NCBI GenBank assembly: GCA_934045075.1
Contig: OW203736.1
Span: 8,695,109-8,759,108 of the forward strand
DNA length: 64,000 bases
Source of the DNA: Yponomeuta sedellus
Taxonomy: Eukaryota; Arthropoda; Insecta; Lepidoptera; Yponomeutidae
Direction of reading: 5' to 3'
Part shown: positions 30,050-42,118 of the stretch, in pieces
Layout: each line of letters begins with the position of its first letter
Position numbering within the stretch: position 1 is the first letter of the stretch
The notes under the pieces: generated by a model
Databases searched by the model: none
What the model was told of the DNA's origin: nothing
The model's input: only the letters and a program-made list of their open reading frames with translations
Position numbers and translations under genes: made by a program

Positions 30050-30915
30050 CCATTTTGGGTACTCAATACTTAAAACTTCCTGACATTTTGTTAGATATTT
30101 AGACTTCTTTATGTTTGTCTTTGTGTTAACTGTTAACTACTTGTATTTCCACCGTCACCCGTTTGTGTTTTCTGCTGATTGTTGTATTATGTTGCGTGAT
30201 TTTGTGTTTTTGAGTATTGTGTCGTCAAATAATTATATTTTTCTTTTTTATATTTTCTAGATTTATTGTATTTCTCTGGGATGCCGAGATTATTACACTG
30301 AATTAAAATAGTAAAGGTTGCTTTCGCCCGAAATGATGAATGAAACGATAACGAGTCTACGTCAATTTTGTAACCAGAAAGGTATAGCGCGCGGACACCT
30401 CCGCTATTTAAATAATATAAAATATTACTTAACTTCTCCAACTCCCCTTCATTCTTAGTAAAAGTGCTATAACATTGTTACACTCTGCGAGATTATCAAT
30501 TGTTTCGTTTCCCTAAGTGTGAAAAGTGCAAATTGTGACTACAACTCGTACGAACATATGAACAAACTTTGTGAAGCAGCGGGATACGTACAACACGCCA
30601 AATAGGTTCCTGGTGTTAGTTCAAGCCACCTTTATTTATTGTTCATCAGCGTGTAGCGATTTTCGCTGGGATAATAGTGTAAATATTGTGCAAATAGTGA
30701 TAAATATTAAATAAACAACGTTCGGCGGTTAATTTCAAAAAGTTGCAACAATTCACCGCCGATGCCACGAGCGCTAGTGAGCAAGTTTCCTATTCTGTGG
30801 CTTCCCATCACAGGCTAATCCATAATGTTGCCAGCCTACATAAAGCCATAGACAAATTATTCCGGTTTTTGTATCGGACACCGATTCCGGTTACAAAGAT
30901 ACTACCTGAGCAAAA
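30050..30915. other. Interval between two head-to-head LINEs; leader of LINE A
   Basis: No coding signal supported. The right half (about 30500-30915) is the likely 5' UTR of the plus-strand LINE A, but its exact start is not visible. Confidence 0.35.
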
Positions 30916-32263
30916 ATGGGACTTGAATGTTACAAATGTAAAACCAAGATTACAAGTAAAGATTTCTTGCCATGTATAAGGTGCAAAAAAGAATTTCATA
31001 TAGACTGCATCTCAGTGTCAGATAAAAGATTCCGACTAATGACAACAGAACACAAAAAAAAACTGGGAATGTAAAACATGCCTGATAAAGCAAAGCAAGC
31101 TTTCTAGTAGCTATATTAATTTGAGGAAACGAGCGATAGCAGTACCGGGTCCATTATCATCTACGACTCTTTCTGTGGTGGACTCTGCCGACATATCTGC
31201 AAATGACTCGCTTCATAGTTGTCCAGAAAACTGCTCAAACTTAAGAGAAGATTTAGATGGTCTTAAATCGAAAATAGATATGTTAGAAATGAAATTGGAA
31301 AGCACCGACTCTGAAATTGAAAGATTAATAGCTGAAAACTGTTCCCTCAAAGAACTAGTATCAAAACGTGATGCCAAAATTAACCAATTACTCCAAGCCT
31401 CTAGATCAACTCCTCAACACAAGAAAAAGAGTCCTGAAGAACCACCTAGTCACAAGGAGAGTACCGTGAATGAATCACATAGTAGTTTCAGTAACTTCAG
31501 TACACCAATACAAACAATGATTGGGAAAACGTACAATAAACTAACATCTCCGCTAACAGACCGGAAGAAACGCTCAAAAACATCTAACGAAAAGAATGAA
31601 CCCATCGTCTCCTGCGTGGACATGACAAAGACAATGGAGAGTAACACGAGAACCAAAATCTGTATAGTGAGTGACAAAAGGAATGGCTCATTAACAAGCA
31701 CCATGGAAAACACTTTCTTAGGGGCGAACTGCTGCCATTACGCATATCCGAATGCAGGTATTGGAGAGATGCTAAATTATCTCGAGGACAAAATTCAAGA
31801 GTTTACACCCTCAGACTACTGTGTAATCCTAGCTGGAGAATCAGACTTTACATCAACCAAAAATTACATGGATCTTGTCAAGATTGTGAGAGAAAAACTA
31901 CTAGGCATAACTAATACGAATATTATGATATGTGCACCGACTTATATCTGCGGTGCAGTTACGTATAATTCCAGGGTGGAACTCTTTAACACACTCCTGT
32001 ACAAGGACACTCAAACTTATGGTCATGCTTACTTTTTCGACCCAAATAACGAGGTTACTTTTGATATGTTTTCAGTAGAACCTGGAAATCTGAACAAATA
32101 TGGATTCCGTAACGTTTTCGATTGTATAAAATCTCTCTTGAAGTATTATTGTGATAGTCAACCAAAACATATTAACAATATTATGCCATCTAACAAACAA
32201 TGTTCTTACTTAGGGAAAGTTTGTCAAGAACTAACTGCACAAACAATTTTTCGAGGCTTCTAA
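30916..32263 (+). pseudogene. LINE A ORF1: PHD-like zinc finger, coiled coil, esterase-like domain
   Basis: ATG 30916 opens a Cys-rich finger (ECYKCKTKITSKDFLPCIRC, KEFHIDC). A run of A at about 31053-31061 shifts the frame, and the last pair, WECKTC, is read in the downstream frame, giving a PHD-like C4HC3 pattern. A coiled coil follows (LDGLKSKIDMLEMKLESTDS), then a Ser/Lys-rich linker and the esterase-like domain RTKICIVSDKRNGSL, YCVILAGESDFTSTKNYMDL, NIMICAPTYICG. CR1 ORF1 proteins are known to carry esterase domains. Stop at 32261-32263. Confidence 0.75.
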
Positions 32264-32288
32264 TCACACCAACAAACAACGTAAATTT

Positions 32289-33401
32289 ACTGTGTTCCAC
32301 CAAAACATAGCCGGTGTTCTAAGCAAACGAGATATTCTACATGTAGCATTAGTTGATCTTGAAAAACTTAATAATAATTGTGCTATTGATGCTATCTGTT
32401 TAACAGAAACATTTTTGAAACGAGGTTTAGAACAAAATTTAAAAATTAGTAATTACCAATTAGTAGCCTCTTTCTGTAGACTAAATGAACGCAGGGGTGG
32501 ATCCTGCATATTATTAAGAGATAACATTGAATATAAATCACTTGCAATTGCACCTAAGGAATACGAATTTGAATCTTGCGGTGTACATTTAATTGAACAT
32601 GATATTTTAATTTTATGTATTTATAAAACACCAACAGCAAACACACTTAACTTTCTGCATCAATTAGAAATGCATCTTGATAAATTAACTAGAAAATATA
32701 AAAAACATAAAATTATAATAACTGGTGATTGGAACATAGATTTGCTAAAGACAAATAAAACCTCAAGAGATCTCATTTCTATATTAAACAACAACAATCT
32801 TAAAAGTCACATAGACAAACTTACAAGAAAAAAAGCCTGTATAGATATAATAGCTAATAATGTCGCAGAGGTAGATTCAAAAATATTCTATCTGGGTCTC
32901 TCTGATCATGAAACAGGGCAATGCATATCTTTCTTAAATAAAAATAAATCGAACAAATTGAAATACTGGTTTGAAGCAAGGCGAAATTACAATAACGATA
33001 ACATAAATAAATTTATTGAATGTCTGTCTAATCTAACATTTACTGAGGTTATAAATGAGAACGATTCAGAAAATGCTTTTGTTATTTTTCATGACCTTCT
33101 TCTTTCATTCTATGACCTTTGTTTTCCAGAAATAAAAGTTAAAATCCTTAAAAAACCGATTAAAAATAAATGGCTAACAAAGGGTTTAAAACGAAGTTGT
33201 GATATAAAAAGGAAGTTATACCTTAAGTATCATCTATGCTCAAAAGATAAAGAGATAAATAGAATGAAGTATACGAAATATGCAAAAATCCTTAACAAAT
33301 GTATAACACAAGCACAAAAAAATATAAATACTAACTATATAAAACAATCAAAAATACTTGCAAAGCCGCATGGGAAGCAATCAGATCAGAACAGGGTATA
33401 A
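32289..33401 (+). CDS. LINE A ORF2, endonuclease part
   Basis: There is no ATG at the start: the frame is open through the end of ORF1 and the first domain residues are FHQNIAGVLSKRDILHVAL. Blocks are ICLTETFLKRG (catalytic Glu), RRGGSCILLRDN, ILCIYKTPTANTLNF, IIITGDWNIDLLK and YLGLSDHETGQC (SDH). The C-terminal part is a Lys/Asn-rich linker. A stop at 33399-33401 precedes the RT frame. Confidence 0.8.
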   Translation, partial: TVFHQNIAGVLSKRDILHVALVDLEKLNNNCAIDAICLTETFLKRGLEQNLKISNYQLVASFCRLNERRGGSCILLRDNIEYKSLAIAPKEYEFESCGVHLIEHDILILCIYKTPTANTLNFLHQLEMHLDKLTRKYKKHKIIITGDWNIDLLKTNKTSRDLISILNNNNLKSHIDKLTRKKACIDIIANNVAEVDSKIFYLGLSDHETGQCISFLNKNKSNKLKYWFEARRNYNNDNINKFIECLSNLTFTEVINENDSENAFVIFHDLLLSFYDLCFPEIKVKILKKPIKNKWLTKGLKRSCDIKRKLYLKYHLCSKDKEINRMKYTKYAKILNKCITQAQKNINTNYIKQSKILAKPHGKQSDQNRV

Positions 33402-33412
33402 AAATAAATAAA

Positions 33413-35126
33413 TTGGAGATACAAGAAATACAAATAGAAAATGAAATTTATGAAGATACCCTTAAAATATGTGAAATATTTAATGACTTCTTTATTAATA
33501 TAACAGACAAAATTGATTCACACAAAAATACTGAAAGAAATACAATACAAAGTAACATTCACACGATTTATATAACACCAATTGATGAAGAAGACACAGT
33601 AAAAATTATAAAATCTCTAAATAACACAAATTCGACAGGCTATGATAATTTAAGCACAAAAATACTTAAGCTAATAGTAAACTTAATAAAAAAACCACTA
33701 ACGCACATAATAAACTTATCCTTAAGTGATGGGAAATTTCCTTCCAGTCTCAAACTCTCGATCGTCAAACCAATATTCAAAAAAGGCGATAAAAACAGAC
33801 AAATGATTACAGACCCATAACACTAATACCCATTCTCTCTAAGGTACTGGAAAAGGCTATGTACAATAAAATTTATAGTTTCTTAACTCATTATAAAATA
33901 CTTAAGCAAGAACAATTTGGCTTCCGAAAAAGCAGTTCTACTACTCTGGCATGCTTTCAACTCATGAAAATTATAACAGAAAGCCTAGACAAAAAAGATC
34001 CGATAGCAGGAGTCTTTCTGGATATGAGCAAGGCTTTCGATTTTGTCTGTCATAAAAAACTAATAAGCAAGCTTTCTCAATATGGAATAAGGGGTAAATG
34101 TCTCGAATGGATAGAAAGTTACCTAAGTAATAGACAACAATGTGTCGAAATTAATAGAGTTATTAACAAAGAAAAGAAATGTTTCCGATCCAACTATAAA
34201 ACTAACAATCACGGTGTCCCACAAGAAGCGTTTTGGGCCCATTACTTTTCTTATTATATATAAACGACCTCCCAAACATAACTGAATATGACTGCATTCT
34301 TTTTGCAGACGACACTACTCTCCTTATAAAAAATGTATTCTCGAAAGTGAAATAAATACAGCAGTAAATGATGTGATTCATTGGCTAACAGAAAATTATT
34401 TAAACATAAACATAAGTAAAACCAAACTAATGCGGTTCCAAACATTTAACTCACCACCACTAAACCTAGATATAAAACATGATAATAATAACATAGGAGA
34501 AGTCGATACGACAATATTTTTAGGCCTAGAGATCGACAAATACTGCAATTGGAAAGCACATGTTAACAGAGTCTGCTTAAAACTAGATCGATTTGTATAT
34601 GTTTTGAAACGTCTTTCTAAAATAGCAACTAACGAGGCAGTTCTGAATGCGTATCACGGCTATGTATCGTCAATCCTCAGATACTGTCTTATTCTATGGG
34701 GTAACTGTGTTGATATTGAAAGAGCATTTAAGGTACAAAAGAAATGAATCAGGGCTCTTACTGGGGCTAATTGCCTGGATAGTTGTAAGCCACTATTTAA
34801 AACATTGAATATATTGCCCCTGCCTAGTCTTTACATTTTTGAAATATGTATATTTGTAAAAAAATACCCACACATATTTAAGAAGAATAACGAAGTATAT
34901 AACGGTAGAGGCAGAAATGAAAACAAACTACATGTTCCGGCTCAGTCATTAGCATTACACTCACGAAATTCGTATTGTATGGCAATATAGATATTTAATC
35001 ATTTGCCTCAAAAAATTGCAGACTTACCTCTTACAAAATTTAAAGCAGTATTGTATAAAATTCTTATAGAAAAACTGTATTATAATATAAATAACTTCTT
35101 AGAAGATCCACAATTCATCTCAAATT
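33413..35126 (+). pseudogene. LINE A ORF2, reverse transcriptase and C-terminus
   Basis: Three frames read one RT: NTNSTGYDNLSTKILKLI and LSIVKPIFKKGDKN (to 33815); QEQFGFRKSSSTTLACF, VFLDMSKAFDFVCHKKLI and NHGVPQ (33859-34225); then, after a shift, VLGPLLFLLYINDLP, CILFADDTTLLIKN (FADD box), TIFLGLEIDKYCNWKAHV and the C-terminal IFNHLPQKIADLP up to about 35125. All catalytic Asp are present. Confidence 0.8.
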
Positions 35127-35320
35127 AATCTTAAGCCTAACAATTTTTTGTTGTTGTATTACAGAGATTTGTGTGCATAATTTTATTTAGGCTAATAAAT
35201 AGATAGGCTGTTTGTTTTTCACAAAGTAATATTTGCGCACCCTGACGGGTAGAGCATGCTTGTACCATAATATTAAGTTACCACCTACATGATATGTAAT
35301 TACCATGCTTTAGCAAATAA

Positions 35321-35659
35321 ATTATTCTATTCTATTCTATTCTATTCTATTCTATTCTATTCTATTCTATTCTATTCTATTCTATTCTATTCTATTCTAT
35401 TCTATTCTATTCTATTCTATTCTATTCTATTCTATTCTATTCTATTCTATTCTATTCTATTCTATTCTATTCTATTCTATTCTATTCTATTCTATTCTAT
35501 TCTATTCTATTCTATTCTATTCTATTCTATTCTATTCTATTCTATTCTATTCTATTCTATTCTATTCTATTCTATTCTATTCTATTCTATTCTATTCTAT
35601 TCTACTCTACTCTACTCTACTCTACTCTACTCTACTTTACTCTATTCTATTCTATTCTA
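35321..35659 (+). repeat. (TTCTA)n pentanucleotide array, LINE A tail
   Basis: About 68 nearly perfect TTCTA units directly follow AATAAATTA. A block of TCTAC variants lies near 35600-35640. Short ATTCT-type tails are typical of CR1-like LINEs; this one is greatly expanded. The Tyr/Ser/Ile/Leu/Phe open frame through it is not a gene. Confidence 0.9.
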
Positions 35660-35660
35660 A

Positions 35661-35696
35661 TGGTCTCCTTTCAGCTCACCAAGACCTGTACTAATT
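35661..35696 (+). other. Short flank left of the 7.6 kb transposon, target site AATT
   Basis: The flank holds 32 bases of non-repetitive sequence, then AATT (35693-35696), which recurs at 43291-43294. It is presumably the upstream part of the Pao leader that continues at 43295. Confidence 0.4.
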
Positions 35697-35729
35697 GGAC
35701 CCTGTTTCGCAGAAAAGATCCAACCAACA
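35697..35729 (+). repeat. Left terminal inverted repeat
   Basis: 33 bp, starting GGACCCTGTTTCGCAGAAAA; matches the reverse complement of 43258-43290 without mismatch. An inverted echo TTGGATCTTTTCTGC lies at 35905-35919. Confidence 0.9.
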
Positions 35730-36059
35730 TATTGTTACTTTTCAGTAAACGCGATTTAAAGATTGGAAGGGTAAAGAAAAATTTCAGGCCAGTGTATGCT
35801 AATTTTTGAACCACTTATGTATTAACACTGTATTTAAGTATTTTTACAAGTTTTTTCATCTTCTTTGAAATAGCAGTTCTTGCTTAAATCATGAAAAAAT
35901 ACCCTTGGATCTTTTCTGCAAAATAAACATTTCAACAAATTGTCTGGTTGGTATCTGTTTTTGTGGCGAGCTAAATAAAAAACTAATATATTTTAATGAT
36001 AATTTTTATTTTTAGATAATTTTTATTGGAAAAAAGGGACAACGAAATAAAAAAAAAAC

Positions 36060-39000
36060 TAATTATTTATTTATTTATTTCGCAAATTAACATAATTACA
36101 TTACAGCTTACGCTATTTCATAATTATTTGCGGTATATACTAAACTTAATCTAATTAAATAAACTAGCATGCAAACACAAATTGTACTGACAATTTAAAT
36201 ATGAGAATTATAATGAAACAATAATGTCATTCAAAATCCATCAGTAACTCATGCGCAATAAAATTTAAATAAATATTTTATTCGAAAAGCTATGGTTACA
36301 ATATGTAATCAATACGTATTAAATAATTCAATTAAAATTAGATAAGAGTATCGAAGGTAAACTTAATTAAATTTAAATTCTCCTTAAATTTTAATCCTCT
36401 TTCTCAGAAATCACCAAGCATTCTCCCTTAATATCCTGCCATTGACCTGCAAACACATCGACTTGTGTTGCATCTGCATGTAACTTATTTAGTAGAGCCA
36501 GCGCTCGGTTCAGCGGTGACCACCGGAAAGCCATCGTCCGTCCTGACTCCACTCTAAAAAGAGGCCTAAGTCTTCGCATGCCATGTCTGAAACGGTTTGG
36601 TACATTTAGCCTCAGCAACCTTTCCAACAGCGTTGGGCAGTCCAGACCACCTCGCAATATTTGAATGCAAACTAACATTAAATCTCGATTGCGCCTAGTC
36701 TGCAGCGAGTTAAATCCGAGTACCCCTAACAAATATTTTGTTGGGTACATGAACGGATGTAGGCTATACTTAGATTTATAAAGATACCGGAGGAAGCGTT
36801 TTTGGACTTTCTCGATCATAAGAATATATTTTTGCTCGTGTGGATTCCACACGCAAGCACTGGCCTCCAGTTTACTTCGCACAAGAGACGTGTAGAGCAG
36901 CTGTGCCGTTTGGGGGTCACGAAAATCTCGCGAGTTTCGCATAACGAAGCCAAGTCTCCGAAATCCCTCCGCCGCAAGTGCCGTAATATGACTGTGGAAT
37001 GTCAATTTAGGGTCGAAAATTACGCCAAGATCCCTTACAGAGAAAACTCTCATAATCATACTATCACCAAGTAAGTATCCCATATCCAACAAATTTGATG
37101 ACCGCGTGAAAGACATAACGTAGCTCTTGCCTACATTAAAATTTAACTTATTTCTTTCACTCCATTGTAAGATTGAAGAGATGTCATCCTGTAATAGACG
37201 TGCACTTTCCTCATCCACAATTGGTTGTACTAGCTTTAAATCGTCGGCATACAGTAGGCAAGTGGCGCTTCTTAGTACATCAGGTAGATCATTTATCATG
37301 ATCGAGAACAGCAACGGGCCCAAGATAGAGCCTTGACTCACTCCTGACCTGGTTGAGTAGGACTTTGATATGTAGCATCCATGCTGGACGTATTGCTCTC
37401 GATCTCTTAAGTAATCGGAAAAGAAATTTGCTAGTCTGGGCGTAAAACCTAATGAAACTAATTTGGCTAATAGTATGTCATTGTCCACTCTGTCGAAAGC
37501 CTTCTGGAAATCGAGGTATACTACGTCCACTTGTCTACCTTTGTCCATTTCTGCAGAAATGAGGTCTGTCAGAGCCAATAAATTTGTGTTTACTGACCTA
37601 CCAGGCCTGAATCCATGTTGGGCGATCGTAATAAATGGTTTAATTTGTGGCTCTAATTTCAACTTCAAAACTATTTCAAAGATTTTGGCACATGAGCTTA
37701 AAATTGCAATGGGTCTATGTTCCTCTACTATTGTTTTATTACTAGTTTTAGGGATTGGCTTTACTCTAGTCAGTTTCCATAGGTCGGGATAGCAGCCGGC
37801 TTCAATAGACAAATTGAAAATATGTTCCAGAGGCCTGACGATAAATTCCCTGCATCCCTTGAGAAAATACGCAGGCATACAGTCAGGGCCCATCGCACTA
37901 CGGGGTTTCAAGAGACTTATTGCTTTTAGTATATCATCCGTTTTGATGGTAGTAATATTGATATAGTTTGCTGTTGATAATGAGTCGGATATCGCAGCAT
38001 TTATAGGTGATAATACAGGTGACTCTGGGAGAAAAACTGAACTGAACTGCTCAGCAAAAGCATTAGCTGCTAATGCGCCTGTCAGAAGTTCCCCTTTATG
38101 TTCTACAGTCGGCTCAAACCCACCTTTAGATCTTAGGGATCCTACATGCTGCCAGAAATGGCGAGGATTTTTAAAAATATTTACCTCTACATCTCTGATA
38201 TGCTCGTCGTAGGCTAATTTTTGCTTACATTTAATATCGGCTCGTAGCTTACTAAATTGAGAGTAAATCTGAGGGTCTTTAGATTTTTTCCAAGTCTTGT
38301 GTAAATATGATTTTAAACCTATAAGCTTTATCAAATCTTTTGGGTACCATACTGGATAGCGACGACAGCTTACTTTACTTCTTTTTTTACGCGGAAAACA
38401 TAAGTCGAAAATGGCGTAAATAATAGCATAAAATTTTTCGACCGCCATATTTACGTCCTTGTAGGAGTAAATATCATTCCACTGGACATTACTCATGTGA
38501 TAGTAAAGAAGTTCAAAGTTGCCTTTGGCAAAATTCCATTCCTTACGGTCCTGGATATTACTTGGTTGTAGCGGGTGTGACGTGTGGGTCTGTCTAATGT
38601 CCCGCAGATTTATACCAATATCTAGCGGCGGGTGGTACTTATCAGGTGTTACAAGCCCGCCGTCCGAATGATCATCGGCTTTGCGCACACTAACTCGATT
38701 GTATTTCTGTGGAAACAAAACGACATCTAGCTTTCCTCCATGGTCATTCATTATCTCATTTCTATCATTCAAGCCACAAAATTCCAAGAAGTAACAGAAA
38801 TAATTATTTATTGAAACCGACGCACTATTTAAGTTCAAATCACCTAGTAGTATAACAATACCTCTGAGTTCGTTGATTTTGTTCTCTACAGTGGTAAACC
38901 AGTTCAAGTACTCTTCGTCAGCTGCAGTAGGCTTGATGTATACAACACATATATAAAAAGTGTGTCCGTGCAGTGAGTATGTTGCCCACAAGTCCTCTCC

Positions 39001-39197
39001 TCGCTCGGTCTCTAGATCTGATCGTCGGCGCAGAGTCAGACCAGGCCGCGCAGCAAGCAGCACTCCCCCGCAAGGGGTGCTACGATCCCGCCGTAGCACG
39101 GTCCAGCCACTCTCGGACAGCTCAGCGTCTTCAACAGATGAATCTAGAAAACTTTCCGATACCGCAACTATATCATTTTCTATTACACTAAGGTTCT
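36060..39197 (-). mobile_element. Jockey-superfamily LINE inserted in the 7.6 kb transposon
   Basis: Minus-strand LINE: the endonuclease start is cut at about 39197, where the transposase frame ends. It has an uninterrupted ORF2, a 3' UTR and an AAATAAATAAATAA tail near 36062-36080. The intact ORF implies a recent, 5'-truncated insertion. Confidence 0.85.
36391..39197 (-). CDS. LINE ORF2, uninterrupted endonuclease-RT
   Basis: The frame is open for about 935 codons; an internal ATG lies at 39099, but coding continues upstream to the truncation (VIENDIVAVSESFLD). Endonuclease blocks: FYICVVYIKPTAADEEYLNW, IVILLGDLNLNSAS, DDHSDGGLV. RT blocks: LKPRSAMGPDCMPAYFLKGC, HRPIAILSSCAKIFEIVL, QHGFRPGRSVNTNLLALTDL, VVYLDFQKAFDRVDNDILLA, SGVSQGSILGPLLFSIMIND, CLLYADDLKLVQPIV. 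C-terminus: VRSKLEASACVWNPHEQKYI, then RFLRYLYKSKYSLHP. It resembles the first LINE of the window. It lacks only the endonuclease N-terminus and ORF1. Confidence 0.9.
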
Positions 39198-40600
39198 TCT
39201 ACTTTATCTTCTACATTTTCAACATCAAAATCAGGATCACCTGAAAACCCGTCCACGTCATCTTGTATATGGTCATCGCCCGTTATATTTTTATAGAAAT
39301 TATGAGCATCACGGGGAATTAAATGCATCATACTTTTAATGTCGTTTAACTTTGCTTGTGGTATAAATTTACCATTTGGCCAAAGTAATTCCATTTTATC
39401 TTTGGTTAGGATACATTGTCTGCCACGGGTTTTCTTAAGATCTACCTCGGAAAAACTGTCATCTACACCGCTTCTCAGAAACAACGAAAATTTCGCTTCC
39501 TTCTTCAGCAATATTTCTTTCGTTTTCAACCAGGACACTTTTTCTCCAGTAACGGCCTTTTTTCGATTTATTATTAGCCTCTCTAATGCACCGCATCCAT
39601 AAAAATCTGTAGAGTGCATTCTGTGAACTTTTAATGGTTTTTGTTTCTTGCAGGATCTCATGACGTTCATGTAGTCTTCAGGTAGATAAACTCTTTGTTG
39701 GAGTTTTAAAGCACTTTCTATTTTTCCGAAGTCGGTATCATTAGGCAGAAAGCTATGACCAGACTCCAAAAATCTTATGCTTATTTGCTGCAAAGTTGGA
39801 TGATCGTTTAAGAAAGCCTTAAGCATGAGTGTCAGCTTGATATTCCTATTTTGGCCGCCGCAAGAATCGCTCCAGAGAATAAGTTGTGTTACCCCTTCTT
39901 TTAGTCTCTCAGTCAAATGTTTTATTAGGCAAGATCCCACTTCCTGGGAACCTCTTCCTGCCTCACCCTCTACCCAAACATTGCAGTGGCCTTGATCATC
40001 AGAGCCTTCATGTATGCCAAAGTTATAGACCCATAACTGTCTCTTGTAAAAAACTATGTTTGTCGGAATACGTGGCAGTGGCAACGTTTTCTCCAAATCA
40101 AACGTGATTGTTTCTATAGATGGGTCATTCTTTGCAAGAGCCATGTCATTTTTCAAGCGTTTTTGAAGATCTTCTGCTGTTTTAAGGTGTGTTTTATGTT
40201 CCTCAACAATTTTTGCCTTCTCTTCTTCATCTGTAGTTAATTTCTTTTTATTTTCAAAGTAGTCACACTTATTGCATGTATCTTTGTTCAACGGTTTCGT
40301 TCGAAGATTGAATTTCGTCAAGAATAAATTCTTGGCTTTAGGTTGTGACATTATCGGTACTCCTGTAGAGTTTGCTTCCTCAGTGTAAAGCTGGTAAATT
40401 TTGGAAAACGTCATATCTGGTCTCAAAAAGTTAGCTTCGCCTGTTTTCTCTCGACAATAATGGGAAACATATGTTGGGAGCTTTTTAACCACATTCATAA
40501 AACATTCTTCAGTTTCGGCACTCATTTTGTTATGACCCCCATTCATTCCTCGTTTGTCTGCAATACTATTAGATCTCATCTTTTTAAGAGCCGTATTTAT
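39198..40600 (-). pseudogene. Transposase of the 7.6 kb element, catalytic part
   Basis: Residues after the frameshift: HCREKTGEANFLRPDMTFSK, IYQLYTEEANSTG, FNLRTKPLNKDTCNKCDYFE (zinc-binding Cys pair), TFDLEKTLPLPRIPTNIVFY (likely first acidic site), LILWSDSCGGQNRNIKLTLM (second), FLESGHSFLPNDTDFGKIES (third region), then LWPNGKFIPQAKLNDIKSMM. This is the D..DxCGGQNxN..GHxFxPxDxDF pattern of a DDE-like domain. The frame ends KVEEP at 39188, where LINE sequence begins, so the last residues may be lost. A 1-base shift in a C-run near 40608 separates it from the N-terminal part. Confidence 0.8.
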
Positions 40601-41633
40601 CCTTTTAGGGGTAGTTTGGAATGTACAGGAGTATCTTGCAGTAAATATTGTCGTGAGAATGTCTTTTTCTTCGACTCCTTCTGAGTCACGTAGGGACGTT
40701 TGACCGGTTGTTCTTTTACGCAGGCCACAATGAACATATTTTGCGCTTCATATGTTCCCAATTCATAAAACTTATTGAATTCAGTTTGGCGTCTCTCTGC
40801 ACTTATATTTTCATTACATTTTTTTATACATCCACAGTTATAGTCGATAAATGTTTTTGGGTCTACTTGCTTTCTTTTGTAGTTTACGTAACCTAAGTTT
40901 TTGTACTTATTCTGTCTTCTCTCTTCTCTCGTTAAATCAGCATACCTTCTTTTTCTTCCTTTTTTTGGCCTTCCACATGAGTTGCCGATGGTAATAGAGT
41001 TATGATTATTGCTTGTAGTTGGTATTTCTCGAGTATCTATATTATTAATAAGTTCTGTATTTACTCCAGAACTTAATTCTTCATGTAGAACGTTAGTAGA
41101 GTTAGCCTGTATTGCATGTTCAGGCTCTACACCATCATTGGCGTCATTTAAATTTTCTAAAGAACTGATGTCAGATGGTGTCGCTTCTGGGGCTGCACCA
41201 TTTTCAGAAAAAAATGTATTTGCGTGTTCTCTCATTATGGAAACTGATGTTTCCGATCTATCATCATCATAATCACTGCTATCATCGATTTCGTCAATTA
41301 AGAAGTCGGGGTCTCTTACAGAATCGTCGCTATTAAAATCTTCACAATCCTCCAAAATACTAAACAGTTCTTTAGTTTTAGGTGACATGGAAGGCATTGG
41401 GGATGGGATTTTGCTTATCGGATTCAAAACTGAACTATTTGATGCATTAGACATATTGACGGTGAATGGTGAATCAGCTGGACATTCATTGTTTATTTCT
41501 GGCAGCATAACTGGTGTTGACGCCACAGACGAGGAGCCAAAAGGTGCGAGAGGTTTTAGAGGGGAGTAAGGTGGAGCTTCAATGCTCGGCACTTCTTGCT
41601 GACTGCAATTTTTCGGTTTCAGTACCTGCGAAG
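40597..41633 (-). pseudogene. Transposase of the 7.6 kb element, exon 3 N-terminal part
   Basis: The exon starts after acceptor TTATTCAG at 41634. An acidic, Ser/Asn-rich disordered region (SDDSVRDPDFLIDEIDDSS) leads to an AT-hook-like basic patch GRPKKGRKRRYADL and a Cys cluster YNCGCIKKC, then QYLLQDTPVHSKLPL. The open frame extends upstream to 41721, but that part is intron. At 40597-40610 the frame stops; the next frame continues with KRINTALKKMRS. Confidence 0.75.
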
Positions 41634-41913
41634 CTGAATAAAATAAAAGTGTAAAGGAAAATAAGCATTGCAAAGCAGTACAGAAGGTAGAGGAAGGTTT
41701 TAAAAAGAAGAAATAGGACAATCGATTTTGAACAGGATATATAAAAGGCGTGTTGAGTACATACTAAAGAAATAAAGCCGTATAAAGGGTAGATCGGCAG
41801 TAGAAGAGCTAACGCCGGCTCATCGTGCAACCTGCCGCCGGCATACTGTGTAGAAGCAATTACACTACACCGCGTAAAGTTAAAACTAGAATTATTATCA
41901 TTATAAAACAAAA

Positions 41914-42093
41914 ACCCGACTGCTAATAATTTAACATAACCTATAACCATCGCGTGATCAAGACCTTTCATTAGACACCTCATTTATTAAAATCCATCCA
42001 GTAGTTTAGGAGATACGCGGTAAAGGAAATTACATACAAACATACATACATATTCGCCAAAAACATAACCCTCATTTCTTCGTGCAGTCGGGT
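41914..42093. mobile_element. Small MITE-like insertion in the transposase intron
   Basis: A 180 bp segment is bounded by ACCCGACTGC and its complement GCAGTCGGGT. It contains ATCCATCCAGTAGTTTAGGA and a CATACATACAT stretch, a composition seen in common moth repeats (recalled, not checked). It occupies much of the intron between exons 2 and 3. Confidence 0.45.
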
Positions 42094-42118
42094 AAAAAGT
42101 CTTTAAAAAAGTACTTAC

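Larger units (their letters stand above)
30500..35660 (+). mobile_element. CR1-like LINE A with PHD/esterase ORF1 and (TTCTA)n tail
   Basis: ORF1 (zinc finger, coiled coil, esterase-like), ORF2 (endonuclease and RT), a 3' UTR and a long TTCTA tail form a full-length CR1-like LINE. Three visible frameshifts or stops (31055, 33815, 34225) show recent decay. Confidence 0.8.

Noticed and set aside
35289..35660. Long open frame of repeating Tyr-Ser-Ile-Leu-Phe
   Set aside because: It is the translation of the (TTCTA)n microsatellite.
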